Below, piece by piece: positions 28,872 through 38,065 of a stretch of DNA of 64,000 nucleotides. Origin of the DNA: CBDCGV01 sp965216955. Its GTDB lineage: Bacteria > Bacteroidota > Bacteroidia > Chitinophagales > JADIYW01. Where the stretch lies: contig CBDCGV010000013.1 of NCBI GenBank assembly GCA_965216955.1, forward strand, positions 1-64,000, written 5' to 3'. A program made the position numbers and the translations under genes. The notes under the pieces are model-generated. The model did no database searches. It was not told the origin of the DNA and saw only the letters and a program-made list of their open reading frames with translations. The number at the start of each line of letters is the position of its first letter. Position 1 is the first letter of the stretch.

Positions 28872-29826
28872 TAATCAGGTATTCTTTACAAATTGCAGCA
28901 ATTTTCTTTGCCGAAGTGCCTCCATTTTGCCATGGCGTAAAAGCCTTTAGTTGTATCTCACTCAAGCGACTATAGACCTTCTTCTCCATGGCTGCTGCGG
29001 TCATTACAACCGTTGAGTGTCTGGTTATCAATAGCTTACATTTAGCAATCATCTCTTCAATATTTCCGGTTTCATATATTAAAGCCTGTGGAGCCAATGC
29101 TTTAATTTCTTTGCGTGCTCGACTCCAATTTTCCCTAGGATGTAATTTAAACACTAGTAAATCTCCATTAGCAATTTCAACTGCCTTTTTTATAAATGCA
29201 CTTCTATTTTCATAACGATTAGATTCTCTTTCACTAGAACAAGCAACCAAAATAAAATTTTCATATGGAAAGCTACTATTTTTATATACTTCTTTAACAT
29301 TGTCAAAATTAGGGATCCCCGTAACAGCAATTTTACTTTCATCAAGCCCTCTTTGAACAAAAAAACTCTTAAAACCCTCTGAAGCCACACAAAATTTCTG
29401 ATAAGCACCAGATTCTCCCATCATAGAAGTGTTTGCTAAATAACGCGGCAACTTAAGGTTTTTAACTATATAATACTGCCAATTTTTGGGTGTTAGCATT
29501 CCTTCTTGGACTAGAATGATTTTTTTATCCTTTATGTTTTTCTGAATTATCAAATCAGAGGCTGTAACAATTAAATCATAATCATTATTTCCTCCTCTGT
29601 AATCAATTTTTAATTTCCTCTTTTGAAGAAAATTTTCACACTCATATTTTGTTTTGTATCCTAAAATCGAGAATTCTGCCTTACCTATTTCTGCCAAAGC
29701 TCTAGCTACCCCATCGCTATAATAAGGAGAAAAATAAAGTTCATAATTGCCTAACTCCCTCGATATCTTATACATGATGGTTGTTTGATTTTTACTACCA
29801 CATATAAATAATATCTTTTTACTCAT
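28864..29826 (-). CDS. Putative GT-B glycosyltransferase (sialyltransferase-like EG/HP/ST motifs), paralogue 2
   Basis: 320 residues, same length as the gene at 20915 and homologous from end to end. The motifs recur at the same places: LVQEGMLTP, FKLHPRENWSRA, and TRHSTVVMTAAA. The two are diverged enough (by eye roughly 45 percent identical) to have different acceptors or donors. It lies within the leftward arm between the NeuB-type synthase and the oxidoreductase. Donor and acceptor are inferred from context only. Confidence 0.6.
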   Translation of the reverse strand: MSKKILFICGSKNQTTIMYKISRELGNYELYFSPYYSDGVARALAEIGKAEFSILGYKTKYECENFLQKRKLKIDYRGGNNDYDLIVTASDLIIQKNIKDKKIILVQEGMLTPKNWQYYIVKNLKLPRYLANTSMMGESGAYQKFCVASEGFKSFFVQRGLDESKIAVTGIPNFDNVKEVYKNSSFPYENFILVACSSERESNRYENRSAFIKKAVEIANGDLLVFKLHPRENWSRARKEIKALAPQALIYETGNIEEMIAKCKLLITRHSTVVMTAAAMEKKVYSRLSEIQLKAFTPWQNGGTSAKKIAAICKEYLING

Positions 29827-29946
29827 TACAAATAACTTTTGCTATGCTCTACAAATATTTATAGAACATCTAAAAAGTATAAATAAAATAAATAGAAATA
29901 TATTGTCTAATAGTATTAACTATCAAATTGATTAGCCACCGTTCAA

Positions 29947-30837
29947 TTATTTACCAAATAGAACTTCTTGAGTAATTCTTCTCAATTTACGCAAGGCTGA
30001 TTTTTCACTATCATATACTTTTTTGATACCATCCCCCAAAGCATTTTCAACACTTCTGATATCACTAACAAGTTTTTGCATTCCAACCGGCTCTATGGAA
30101 GCCGCGTGATCGGTTCCCCACATTGCTCTATCTAAAGTAAAATGACGTTCTACAAAAGTTGCTCCAAGCGCAACTGCTGCTACAGTGGTTGCTAACCCAG
30201 TCTCATGCCCAGAGTACCCAACTGGAGTATTAGGGTATTTCGTTTTAAGACTTGTTACCATTTTTAAGTTCAATTCTTCAACAGGGCAAGGATATGCCGA
30301 TGTTGAATGAGCAATCATTAAGTTGTCTTTTCCGACAAATCTTACTGCCTCCTCAATTTCCTGAAGTGTTGACATCCCAGTTGAGATCATCAAAGGTTTA
30401 CCTGTTTCCTTCTTTTTCATTAACAAATCTAGATCGGTTAAGGAAGCTGAAGCGGCTTTATAAATTACAGGTTCAAAAGCTTCAATCATATCAACAGAAG
30501 GCTGATCCCAACAAGAAGCAAACCATAAAATACCTAATTCGTTGCAATATTTATCAATTTCCTTAAACTCTTCAACACCAAACTCTATACGTTCTTTATA
30601 CTCAATATAAGTCATTCTTCCCCAAGGCGTTTCTCTAATAACAGACTTTTGATCTTCGGGAACACAGATTTCAGGCGTTCTTTTTTGAAACTTAACCGCG
30701 TCAACACCACAATTTTTAGCTTGACGAATTAATTTCTTTGCTAAATCGACCGACCCGTTGTGATTAATGCCAATTTCAGCAATAATAAAAACAGGCTGTC
30801 CTTTTCCTATTTTTCGACCGTTTCTTAATTCTATCAA
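29947..30837 (-). CDS. neuB: NeuB-type nonulosonate synthase lacking the C-terminal SAF domain
   Basis: 296 residues. TIM-barrel synthase condensing a hexose-type substrate with phosphoenolpyruvate: VFIIAEIGINHNGSVDLAKKLI, DAVKFQKRTPE, FASCWDQPSVD, KAASASLTDLDLL, LMISTGMSTLQEIEEAV, HSTSAYPCPVEELNL and VGYSGHETGL followed by FVERHFTLDRAMWGTDHAAS. Sialic-acid synthases are usually 335-350 residues with an antifreeze-like SAF domain; this one ends after LRRITQEVLFGK and has none. Short forms are associated with 9-phosphate products. The KdsC-type phosphatase 11 bases upstream supports a two-step route through a phosphorylated sugar acid such as KDN-9-phosphate. Confidence 0.9.
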   Translation of the reverse strand: MIELRNGRKIGKGQPVFIIAEIGINHNGSVDLAKKLIRQAKNCGVDAVKFQKRTPEICVPEDQKSVIRETPWGRMTYIEYKERIEFGVEEFKEIDKYCNELGILWFASCWDQPSVDMIEAFEPVIYKAASASLTDLDLLMKKKETGKPLMISTGMSTLQEIEEAVRFVGKDNLMIAHSTSAYPCPVEELNLKMVTSLKTKYPNTPVGYSGHETGLATTVAAVALGATFVERHFTLDRAMWGTDHAASIEPVGMQKLVSDIRSVENALGDGIKKVYDSEKSALRKLRRITQEVLFGK

Positions 30838-30848
30838 AATTTTCTCTT

Positions 30849-31358
30849 TTATACTGCCTTTTTACAGGCAATTATTAATTCTGCAAATTCTCTAAAAGCC
30901 CCGTATCCACCTCTAGTTACGCAAATATAATCAGATACTTGCTTTATTTTTTCCACAGCATCATTGGGGCAGGCTGACAATCCTGCTAATTCAATCACTT
31001 TCAAATCATTATAATCATCTCCTATATAAGCAATTTCTTCTAAACTTAGTTCATGCTTTTTTATAAAATCACCAAGACAAGCTTCCTTATCTTTAATAAA
31101 CAGATATAGTTCCTCAATTTTCAACTTTTCTGCCCTTCTTTTAACGGGTTCAGAATTTTCACCCGTCATGATTGCAGTCTCAATGTTCAGTTCATTTCGC
31201 AACCTTTCTACCCCCATTCCATCTCTAAGAGAGAACCTTTTTAGTAATTCTCCATTGGCATCATAATAACATCCCGCATCCGTTAAGACACCATCACAAT
31301 CCGTTATCACCCACTTAATTGGCCTTGCTTTCTTTATTAATTCTTCAGTTATTTTCAT
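30849..31358 (-). CDS. KdsC-type HAD phosphatase (nonulosonate-9-phosphate phosphatase candidate)
   Basis: 169 residues, a C0-type HAD enzyme. Motif I is ITDCDGVLTDAG (nucleophile Asp of DCD), motif II IMTGENS, motif III with K at IKDKEACL, and motif IV YIGDDYNDL; the C-terminal GGYGAFREFAELI loop is typical of KdsC. Families with this architecture dephosphorylate KDO-8-P, KDN-9-P or Neu5Ac-9-P. Between the SDR (3-base gap) and NeuB-type gene (11-base gap), its natural substrate is the NeuB product. Confidence 0.88.
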   Translation of the reverse strand: MKITEELIKKARPIKWVITDCDGVLTDAGCYYDANGELLKRFSLRDGMGVERLRNELNIETAIMTGENSEPVKRRAEKLKIEELYLFIKDKEACLGDFIKKHELSLEEIAYIGDDYNDLKVIELAGLSACPNDAVEKIKQVSDYICVTRGGYGAFREFAELIIACKKAV

Positions 31359-31361
31359 GTC

Positions 31362-32159
31362 TTACATTGCTGTCCACCCACCATCAACAATTAAATTAGC
31401 CCCTGTCATATAAGCAGAAGCGTCACTTGCTAGAAAAACTACCGCACCTTTATAATCTGTTGGTGTAGCCATCCTACCCAAAGCTGTTTTATTACTATAA
31501 TTTTTAATAAAATAACTATCCTGCCCATTTTCTACTCCTCCCGGGGATAATGAATTTACTCGAATACCCTTTTTACCCCAATAAGCAGCTAAGTATCTTG
31601 TAAAATTCAAAACGGCCCCTTTCGTGGTGGGATATGCTGCCGATTTATAGAATTCCTGAATCCCCTCTTCATTCTTATAAATATTCTGATCTGGTCCGAC
31701 AATTCCATAAGTTGATGCTACATTGATAATACTTCCATTACCATTAGCTGCCATCACTGTTCCAAAAACCTGTGAGCATAGAAACATCCCTGTAACATTT
31801 ACTTCTAACGATTTTTTCCACGAATCTATTGGATAGTTTTCGAATTTTGATAATTCCCCAGCCATCTCAGGATTTTCAAACATATCATTTATAGCGGCAT
31901 TATTTACCAAAATATCAATCGAATTATACTTTTCGACAACTCTATCTCGAACCTGCTCTATGGATTTTTTATCAGTAACATCCAGAACGCAAGCTAAATG
32001 ATCTCCTTGTAAATTTTTCACGAGTGTCTCACATTTATTAGCGTTTAAGTCTGCAACAACCACATTAGCCCCCGCCTCTGCAAGTGCATGACAATGGTTT
32101 TCTCCTAGAAGACCACATGCTCCTGTTACAATAGCTGTCTTATTTTTTAATGAGAACAT
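31362..32159 (-). CDS. Classical SDR oxidoreductase in the nonulosonate operon
   Basis: 265 residues. Cofactor motif TGACGLLGENHC (residues 12-23), NNAAIN, serine in INVASTYG, catalytic YPTTK, and the C-terminal SPGGVENGQDSYF and GANLIVDGGWTAM. An inserted stretch around FENPEMAGELSKFENYP is seen in SDRs of sugar-acid loci (PtmA-like). First gene of the tight leftward run SDR-phosphatase-NeuB. It may prepare or modify the hexose substrate; this is inference. Confidence 0.85.
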   Translation of the reverse strand: MFSLKNKTAIVTGACGLLGENHCHALAEAGANVVVADLNANKCETLVKNLQGDHLACVLDVTDKKSIEQVRDRVVEKYNSIDILVNNAAINDMFENPEMAGELSKFENYPIDSWKKSLEVNVTGMFLCSQVFGTVMAANGNGSIINVASTYGIVGPDQNIYKNEEGIQEFYKSAAYPTTKGAVLNFTRYLAAYWGKKGIRVNSLSPGGVENGQDSYFIKNYSNKTALGRMATPTDYKGAVVFLASDASAYMTGANLIVDGGWTAM

Positions 32160-32254
32160 ACTATAATTGTATTTATTGTTGCAAAGTAGTTAAACTAGCT
32201 GATAAATGTTTTGAAGAAAAGATTAGTTAATAAATTCTTTAAGCAAATATTTCA

Positions 32255-32467
32255 TCATCCATAAAGTGCTGCCATTTTAGGAATCCAGACAGATCCTTTA
32301 ATAGCAAACACAATTACTAAGACACAAAGGAAAACTAAAACGAATATAATGTGCCCTATATATAGTTTTTCTACAGGTTTTTTTATAGCAACACTTCCTA
32401 AATAAATCCACCCTAACGGTGAATAAGGAAACATAAGTATGGACAAGAACTTATAAATAAACTTCAT
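32255..32467 (-). CDS. Small membrane protein, function unknown
   Basis: 70 residues with two hydrophobic helices (about residues 5-25 and 36-57). No family recognised. It begins two bases after the stop of the DUF6044-like gene and so is likely translated with it. Nothing in it indicates a catalytic role. Confidence 0.6.
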   Translation of the reverse strand: MKFIYKFLSILMFPYSPLGWIYLGSVAIKKPVEKLYIGHIIFVLVFLCVLVIVFAIKGSVWIPKMAALYG

Positions 32468-32469
32468 TA

Positions 32470-34179
32470 TTACAGATTAATACGATATAAATGAATCTCC
32501 CAATACGATTGATCAGTGGTAAAGCTTTGAGCCAACTCAATATCCAATTCTTTTGCATTATCGATATAAACACTTGAAAAGATATACTTGGCTCCCATCC
32601 CCTTTAATGTAGACATATTAATGTCAAGGTTTTTCACATGACGATCTTCCCATTTATTAATCATAAAAGCATCATCTTCGATTCCTAACTCTGCGGAAAA
32701 CATATAGCACCTATTTCCCCAACCTCTAAAATATAGATCGAGCTCACTGTATTTTGCCATCTCCTTTTCAATAATTTTTTGAAAAGCCAATTTATGACCT
32801 GCACTATAAACCGCCTGTAGTCCATCTAACGTATAAAAACCATTATGTTGTAAAATTGCGGGATTTAACCCTAAACAAATTGCTCTAAAATTGCTTTTAG
32901 GTTGATCAATATAGTCTTCTATTTTATCAAAAAGTGTTTCATCATAAAACTGCTTATAAGTAGGTTTTGTTAAGGTTCCAATATATCTTTTGAAGTTCTG
33001 AACAAATTCATCATTTCCAACCATAATTGCAAACAACTGAGTTGCTATAAGCAACGGTACCATTTTACGGCCAATTCGATGGTTCAACAAAGCATTGGCA
33101 CTAAATCCAAGCAATACTAACCACAATAATGGGAACGTAATAATTATCCTATCAAATCTAAACGTTTCCAAAAGAGGCAGCTGTTCTGCAAAAAGATAAA
33201 TAAGCCATCGATAAAAACCGAAGAAAAAAGAAAGCAGCACTATGGTCATGAAAACAAATTGTGGTGTTTTCCTCAAAAGGCCATAACCTCCTGCTATTAA
33301 GAATGCAAATAAAGAGGGAACACTTAAAAAAGATCCGACATGATAGTGTCCAATACAAAAGGCCATGACAGTTTCTAAAATGGTATGTTCAGAAGTAGGT
33401 TTTTTAATACTTGTCAAATCGTATAGTTCTCTATGAGAAGTAAAATCCATTGGCGGATTAAACATTAATAACCATAATTGAATATTGGCCAATAAATACA
33501 ATCCGGACATTATTCCAAGTATTGCAAGGGGAACAATATTAAATTTTTTGAATCGGAAAGAATGTATCCACCTAACAATGAAAAGCCCCCCAATCACTGC
33601 AGGAGCAGTCCATACAATTGAAGAATAAAAAGGCAATATAAAAAGGACAATGAAATGCCACCACCGGGCTCTCTTATTCAAAATTTGTAGGAATGCAAAC
33701 AACACAATGGGTTGCATAGCAACCGTCGCCCCAAATATGGTATAAAAAGGTACCCATGCAAAACTTAAGGCAACTCCCCATATAATTCTTTCATCCTTGG
33801 AGATATATGTTTTAAGCAACAGGATCATCCCAATAAAGGCAATAATTTTCAAAAACATTGCATTTAGGACATAGCCCCAAAAAGTGCCAAAATTGTGAAT
33901 AAAGAAATAGGTAATATTAGTTCCTGAATGAAAAGCATATCTAGTTAGGCCATTCATAACTTGTGGCACAACCGCATCTTTAGTAAAATCAAGCCCTATC
34001 TCGTTCATAGATAAAACATGGTACCAATTCAGCTCTCCTTCAAGCGTATCATGTACTCTTATATATGCATCCTGACCATCAATAAAATAAGGGAGGAACT
34101 GTACAAGCAGCAAGAAAATAAATACTAGCTTAGCTTTTCCTGATAGGAAATATTCGTTTTTAAGGTTGGTGCTTATCAA
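32470..34179 (-). CDS. DUF6044-like polytopic membrane protein
   Basis: 569 residues. About ten to twelve membrane helices in residues 15-405, with an early periplasmic loop DGQDAYIRVHDTLEGELNWY, then a soluble C-terminal domain (about 410-569). The layout resembles GT-C-type membrane glycosyltransferases and DUF6044 proteins (YkoS-like), with acidic residues in the first loop. No biochemical function is established. It is on the same strand as the nonulosonate genes, upstream of them by 95 bases plus the small membrane gene, and may transfer a sugar on the outer face of the membrane. Confidence 0.65.
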   Translation of the reverse strand: MISTNLKNEYFLSGKAKLVFIFLLLVQFLPYFIDGQDAYIRVHDTLEGELNWYHVLSMNEIGLDFTKDAVVPQVMNGLTRYAFHSGTNITYFFIHNFGTFWGYVLNAMFLKIIAFIGMILLLKTYISKDERIIWGVALSFAWVPFYTIFGATVAMQPIVLFAFLQILNKRARWWHFIVLFILPFYSSIVWTAPAVIGGLFIVRWIHSFRFKKFNIVPLAILGIMSGLYLLANIQLWLLMFNPPMDFTSHRELYDLTSIKKPTSEHTILETVMAFCIGHYHVGSFLSVPSLFAFLIAGGYGLLRKTPQFVFMTIVLLSFFFGFYRWLIYLFAEQLPLLETFRFDRIIITFPLLWLVLLGFSANALLNHRIGRKMVPLLIATQLFAIMVGNDEFVQNFKRYIGTLTKPTYKQFYDETLFDKIEDYIDQPKSNFRAICLGLNPAILQHNGFYTLDGLQAVYSAGHKLAFQKIIEKEMAKYSELDLYFRGWGNRCYMFSAELGIEDDAFMINKWEDRHVKNLDINMSTLKGMGAKYIFSSVYIDNAKELDIELAQSFTTDQSYWEIHLYRINL

Positions 34180-34196
34180 ATTTAATTATGTCTGCT

Positions 34197-34649
34197 TCAT
34201 TCGTTATACCTATAAACCATTACGGTTCTACCAAGCAAAGGAATTCCAATATATCCTCTAACCTTTGCTGACCCATCACCCAACACCTTCATTCTACATT
34301 TATAGGTATGTCCACTCTCTGGATCATAAATACTTCCATTTCCAAACAACCCATTTCCCTTATACCTAAATCCACTTAAAACTTCCAAGCCAAGTACCGG
34401 CCTATCTCTTAATTCCGGATTCGGATTTTTTGTATCTAAGAAAACTTCTCCATCTTCTACCACCTTTTTAATCCATGCTAATTTACCAAAGTATTGATCT
34501 CCTCTTTTGAAAACCTCAAAACGAACCAATCCTTCTTCTGATTGCCAAAGCCCTTCAACATTCTTTAATTCATCTTTATCATTTGCCATGGTTGTGAAGT
34601 TTAAGCTTCCAAAAAACATAATCAAAAAAGCTATTAATAGATTTTTCAT
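34197..34649 (-). CDS. DUF2147 family exported protein
   Basis: 150 residues with a signal peptide (about 1-22, ending TTMAN). DUF2147 pattern: EGLWQSEEGLVRFEVFKRGDQYFGKLAW, DTKNPNPELRDRPVLGLEVLSGF, NGSIYDPESGHTYKCRMKV, and terminal GRTVMVYRYN. A lipocalin-like beta-barrel family of unknown function, common in Bacteroidota. It directly follows the DUF5686 gene (nine-base gap). Confidence 0.88.
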   Translation of the reverse strand: MKNLLIAFLIMFFGSLNFTTMANDKDELKNVEGLWQSEEGLVRFEVFKRGDQYFGKLAWIKKVVEDGEVFLDTKNPNPELRDRPVLGLEVLSGFRYKGNGLFGNGSIYDPESGHTYKCRMKVLGDGSAKVRGYIGIPLLGRTVMVYRYNE

Positions 34650-34658
34650 AGTACAAAT

Positions 34659-37169
34659 TTAAAAGTTTGGAGCAATTAAAAACTTTAATGCCCATTTATT
34701 AACATCCGGATTGCTTCTTTGTGTGATCCTCCACATAAAATCAATCCTAAAAAATTTCAAAATATTTTCTAACCCAACACCGGCTTCCATAAAGAAACCG
34801 TCCAAATCAGCTGCATTATTAGGTAACAAAAATGTGTTTTCATTCTCTTCAGATAGTTGTGACCAAAGTCCTTTGTAATAGAGTAGACTTCTAATGCCCA
34901 GCTTATTAATCCCTGGTATTTTATTAAAAATCAATCCATCAAAATGATGCACTAACCATATCCCAGCATATGTATCACCAATATATTCAAATTCTTTCAT
35001 GGTATTGTATGCTTTCGCTCCATAAATAAAAGATTCGTTTCCCTTGTGAATTTCTAAAGAAGTATAAGGCGCTTGTCCAAAAAATTTTCCTCCATAAATT
35101 CTGTATACCGTATATCCAATTGGACCCAATAATTTTTGTCGTAACGAAAATTCCAGTTTATGATATTTAAAATCACCTCCCAATAATCCTTCTATCCCTA
35201 CTCGGTAATTTAAAATCAATTCGGGCTTATCATTGGTTACCGGGAACCTACTGAAATTACTGTAAAAGAACTTCCTGTCTTTCCCCCACATAAATTCAGC
35301 ATCTAATTCTGTGGTAGTAAACGTTGATACCGTATCAAAAGCTGTGCCTAAAGCATCAATAGGTTTATAAAAGCTAATTCCGGTTGGAACCGAATGATTA
35401 ATTTTATGATTAAACGTAAGATTCGTATTTATTCCCCTCGGCCACTCTCTCTCATATAAAAGCTGCGTCCAACGTTGCAAATGTAAGTCATCAATGGGGT
35501 CTCTTCTTAAAATGGATAATCCAATATTATCATAAGTCAAAATAGGATTATCCGTATCTTGATCAAGCTTAATCATATCATATCTATGAAACCCTGAAAG
35601 CATATGCCATTTCTCATTTACCCTACGCAAATGCAACTTCGCCTCCCCTCCATATTTCCATATATTATCTTTAAAACCATAAGCTCCATGCCCTCCAAGC
35701 TGTAGCTTTCTACTAAATTCTTTTCTGGTTTTAAATGCTAACTTCACACGGCTACCTTCCACATCATTCCAACTAAAAAATTGATACCATCTTCCAAATT
35801 CAACAGGGCCCACCTTAAAAAAGCCATTAACAGTAACCCCCATCATATAGTCTAAAAACTTATAAATTTTTAAACTTTTAATGGAATCTACTGTTCCATA
35901 AATCAATGACTCTTTCTGCGTCAAAGGAACCACTCTAATGGAATCCCAAAACTCTTCATCTCTCTTTCTAGCATCTTCCTCTATAATTCTTGGTTCTCCA
36001 ATAAAAACTCTTTCATCTATGGGTTTGTCAACTATAATGTCATCCCGGTAAGAGTCTTTCTTAATCAAAAAACTTTGCTTATCCTGTTTACCTAACTCAA
36101 TAAGGTTTAATTCTGTCTGTAAATGTTCCTCTTCTAGAAACCATTTCTTTCTATCGATATACTTGAAAGATTGATGGCTAATAAACTTTGTAACAAAATT
36201 GAGATTTGCCGAAGGCAATATTTCTAATTTTATTTCTTTAATAGCATAAGTTGCCTTATGTATCCAGGCAAATCCTGTAAACGCTTGATCTGCATTTGAT
36301 TTTCCAGTAAAAAGTAATTGATAGCAAGTGTCTCCATCAAAAACTGCCGTATCTTTTAGGAAATACTTATAACTAAATAGTGCATTATTTGCGAATGGAC
36401 TCATAAAAGGTTTGCTGTTAACGCTTATAATATTATCATAAATGTTAATCGGTTGAAAACTGTAATCCATTAAATCTGAAACACTTGAATTTTCTATTCC
36501 TGAAAATTTATCTGCGACTAAAATGGTTTTTAATGCTTTAGGCGCCTTTCTATAGTAAACATCGTTTACTGTTTCTTTAATAATTACTGGTAAAATGGTG
36601 GTCCCATCCTTTAATGTATCCATATTTCTAAACATCACATCAAATCGTTGTACAAACTTTTTTTCCATGAATTTTTCAGATACATTAAAAAGTCCTAGTT
36701 GTAACTTTCCATATTCTCTATAAGAATAATAATCATACTCTTTGGGTCTATTAAACTCTTTGTTCTTGGCCACTTTTCGATACAGTGCTATTGCCGCCGT
36801 ATCCTTAGGGATTCTTCTTTTGGCCTTTATTTCAACTTCTTTAAGCGTTTCCTTACTCTTATTTAACTCGATAACAACTCGAGCTACATTAGGTTTTAAT
36901 TTTATAGTTTGAGTCTCATAACCTAAATAAGAGACGGTTAATGATTTTGCTTGATTATTAGATGTAGAAAGGAAAAACTTCCCTGTAGCATCTGTTGTAG
37001 TACCAACTGTTGTATTTGAAAAAACTACGTTCGCAAAAGGTAAACCTTCTTTTGAAGTTTTATCCAAAACATAACCCTCTAATTGTATTGTTTGAGCAGT
37101 TAACAAACCATGTAAACCAAAAAAAAGGGTCATTAAAACAAATCGAATATGAAAGAATTGGCGACTCAT
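34659..37169 (-). CDS. DUF5686 outer-membrane protein with carboxypeptidase-regulatory-like domain
   Basis: 836 residues. Signal peptide (ending LTAQ), then an Ig-like carboxypeptidase-regulatory domain (about 27-110; LEGYVLDKTSKEGLPFANVVF and TVSYLGYETQTIKL), a connecting region, and a DUF5686 part ending in beta-strands with a terminal aromatic (LKFLIAPNF), as expected of an outer-membrane barrel. It lacks TonB-receptor plug features. Probably a structural or export-related outer-membrane protein; function unknown. First gene of a two-gene transcript with DUF2147. Confidence 0.86.
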   Translation of the reverse strand: MSRQFFHIRFVLMTLFFGLHGLLTAQTIQLEGYVLDKTSKEGLPFANVVFSNTTVGTTTDATGKFFLSTSNNQAKSLTVSYLGYETQTIKLKPNVARVVIELNKSKETLKEVEIKAKRRIPKDTAAIALYRKVAKNKEFNRPKEYDYYSYREYGKLQLGLFNVSEKFMEKKFVQRFDVMFRNMDTLKDGTTILPVIIKETVNDVYYRKAPKALKTILVADKFSGIENSSVSDLMDYSFQPINIYDNIISVNSKPFMSPFANNALFSYKYFLKDTAVFDGDTCYQLLFTGKSNADQAFTGFAWIHKATYAIKEIKLEILPSANLNFVTKFISHQSFKYIDRKKWFLEEEHLQTELNLIELGKQDKQSFLIKKDSYRDDIIVDKPIDERVFIGEPRIIEEDARKRDEEFWDSIRVVPLTQKESLIYGTVDSIKSLKIYKFLDYMMGVTVNGFFKVGPVEFGRWYQFFSWNDVEGSRVKLAFKTRKEFSRKLQLGGHGAYGFKDNIWKYGGEAKLHLRRVNEKWHMLSGFHRYDMIKLDQDTDNPILTYDNIGLSILRRDPIDDLHLQRWTQLLYEREWPRGINTNLTFNHKINHSVPTGISFYKPIDALGTAFDTVSTFTTTELDAEFMWGKDRKFFYSNFSRFPVTNDKPELILNYRVGIEGLLGGDFKYHKLEFSLRQKLLGPIGYTVYRIYGGKFFGQAPYTSLEIHKGNESFIYGAKAYNTMKEFEYIGDTYAGIWLVHHFDGLIFNKIPGINKLGIRSLLYYKGLWSQLSEENENTFLLPNNAADLDGFFMEAGVGLENILKFFRIDFMWRITQRSNPDVNKWALKFLIAPNF

Positions 37170-37300
37170 TCGTAATGAATGGCAAAGTTCGGTAAATAAT
37201 GCACCAAAAAAAAAGATATTCCACGGTTTGTGTTAAACTTTGTTTATCATTATTTAGTGATGGTACTTATTTTACAGATCGTAACAAGAATTGAAGCCTT

Positions 37301-38044
37301 GTGAAATATTTGATCACTCTTTTTCTGTTTATTCAATATCTACCTACCTGTGAAAACAACGGGTCTAAAAATGGAAGATCTTTAACCTCATTTGATATAA
37401 AAAACATAGAAACAAGCATTTCTAAAAAAGTGTTCTTTACATCATTCGAATTAATGCTTATTTCTAAGGGATTTGTTAATGTTCAAGATATAGACCCTAC
37501 TATCTCTGTAAACTTAGTATATGCAGATACTAATAATTTCACACATCAAGTGTTGTATCCAAATTTAGATAAAGCATACTTACAGAAGGAAATTGCCCAA
37601 AAATTAGCTCGCGCAAACAATCATTTAAAAGAGGAATATCCTCACTTAACACTTCATATTTTTGACGCCGTTAGACCCAAACATGTTCAACATATTATGT
37701 GGGATGTGGTAAAAGGCTCTTCTGCTCAGAGTTATGTGGCTCAACCTTTCTCGGGATCTCTACACAATTATGGTTGTGCTGTTGATATTTCAATCTACAA
37801 TACTAAAACAGATACATTGCTTGACATGGGATCTTCATTTGATCAATTTAGTAAAGTGGCTCAACCCAGATTTCACAAAGAACTATTGAAGTATAAAATT
37901 TTAAGTGAAAATCAAGTAAAAAACAGACTTTTACTCAAAGAAACAATGAAAAAGGCTGGTTTTTATCCCATATTAACAGAATGGTGGCATTTTAATGGTG
38001 CACGTAATGCAGACTGCAGATCAAAATATGAATTGATCCCTTAA
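37301..38044 (+). CDS. M15-family D-Ala-D-Ala dipeptidase (VanX/DdpX-like), possible lipoprotein
   Basis: 247 residues from a GTG at 37301. N-terminus has a hydrophobic leader ending LPTC, a plausible lipobox. Zinc-peptidase landmarks of M15D: FDAVRP, SLHNYGCAVDIS (S-x-H-x6-D) and EWWHFN (E-x-W-x-H). Such enzymes cleave D-Ala-D-Ala dipeptide, for peptidoglycan turnover or nutrition. Divergent from the DUF5686 gene; no van-type genes are near, so resistance is not implied. Confidence 0.88.
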   Translation: MKYLITLFLFIQYLPTCENNGSKNGRSLTSFDIKNIETSISKKVFFTSFELMLISKGFVNVQDIDPTISVNLVYADTNNFTHQVLYPNLDKAYLQKEIAQKLARANNHLKEEYPHLTLHIFDAVRPKHVQHIMWDVVKGSSAQSYVAQPFSGSLHNYGCAVDISIYNTKTDTLLDMGSSFDQFSKVAQPRFHKELLKYKILSENQVKNRLLLKETMKKAGFYPILTEWWHFNGARNADCRSKYELIP

Positions 38045-38065
38045 ACAACAGAAGATTGTCTTCTT

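Noticed and set aside
37301..38044. VanX-like gene as an antibiotic-resistance determinant
   Set aside because: No vanA/vanH partner or regulator is near; related dipeptidases are ordinary in Bacteroidota.
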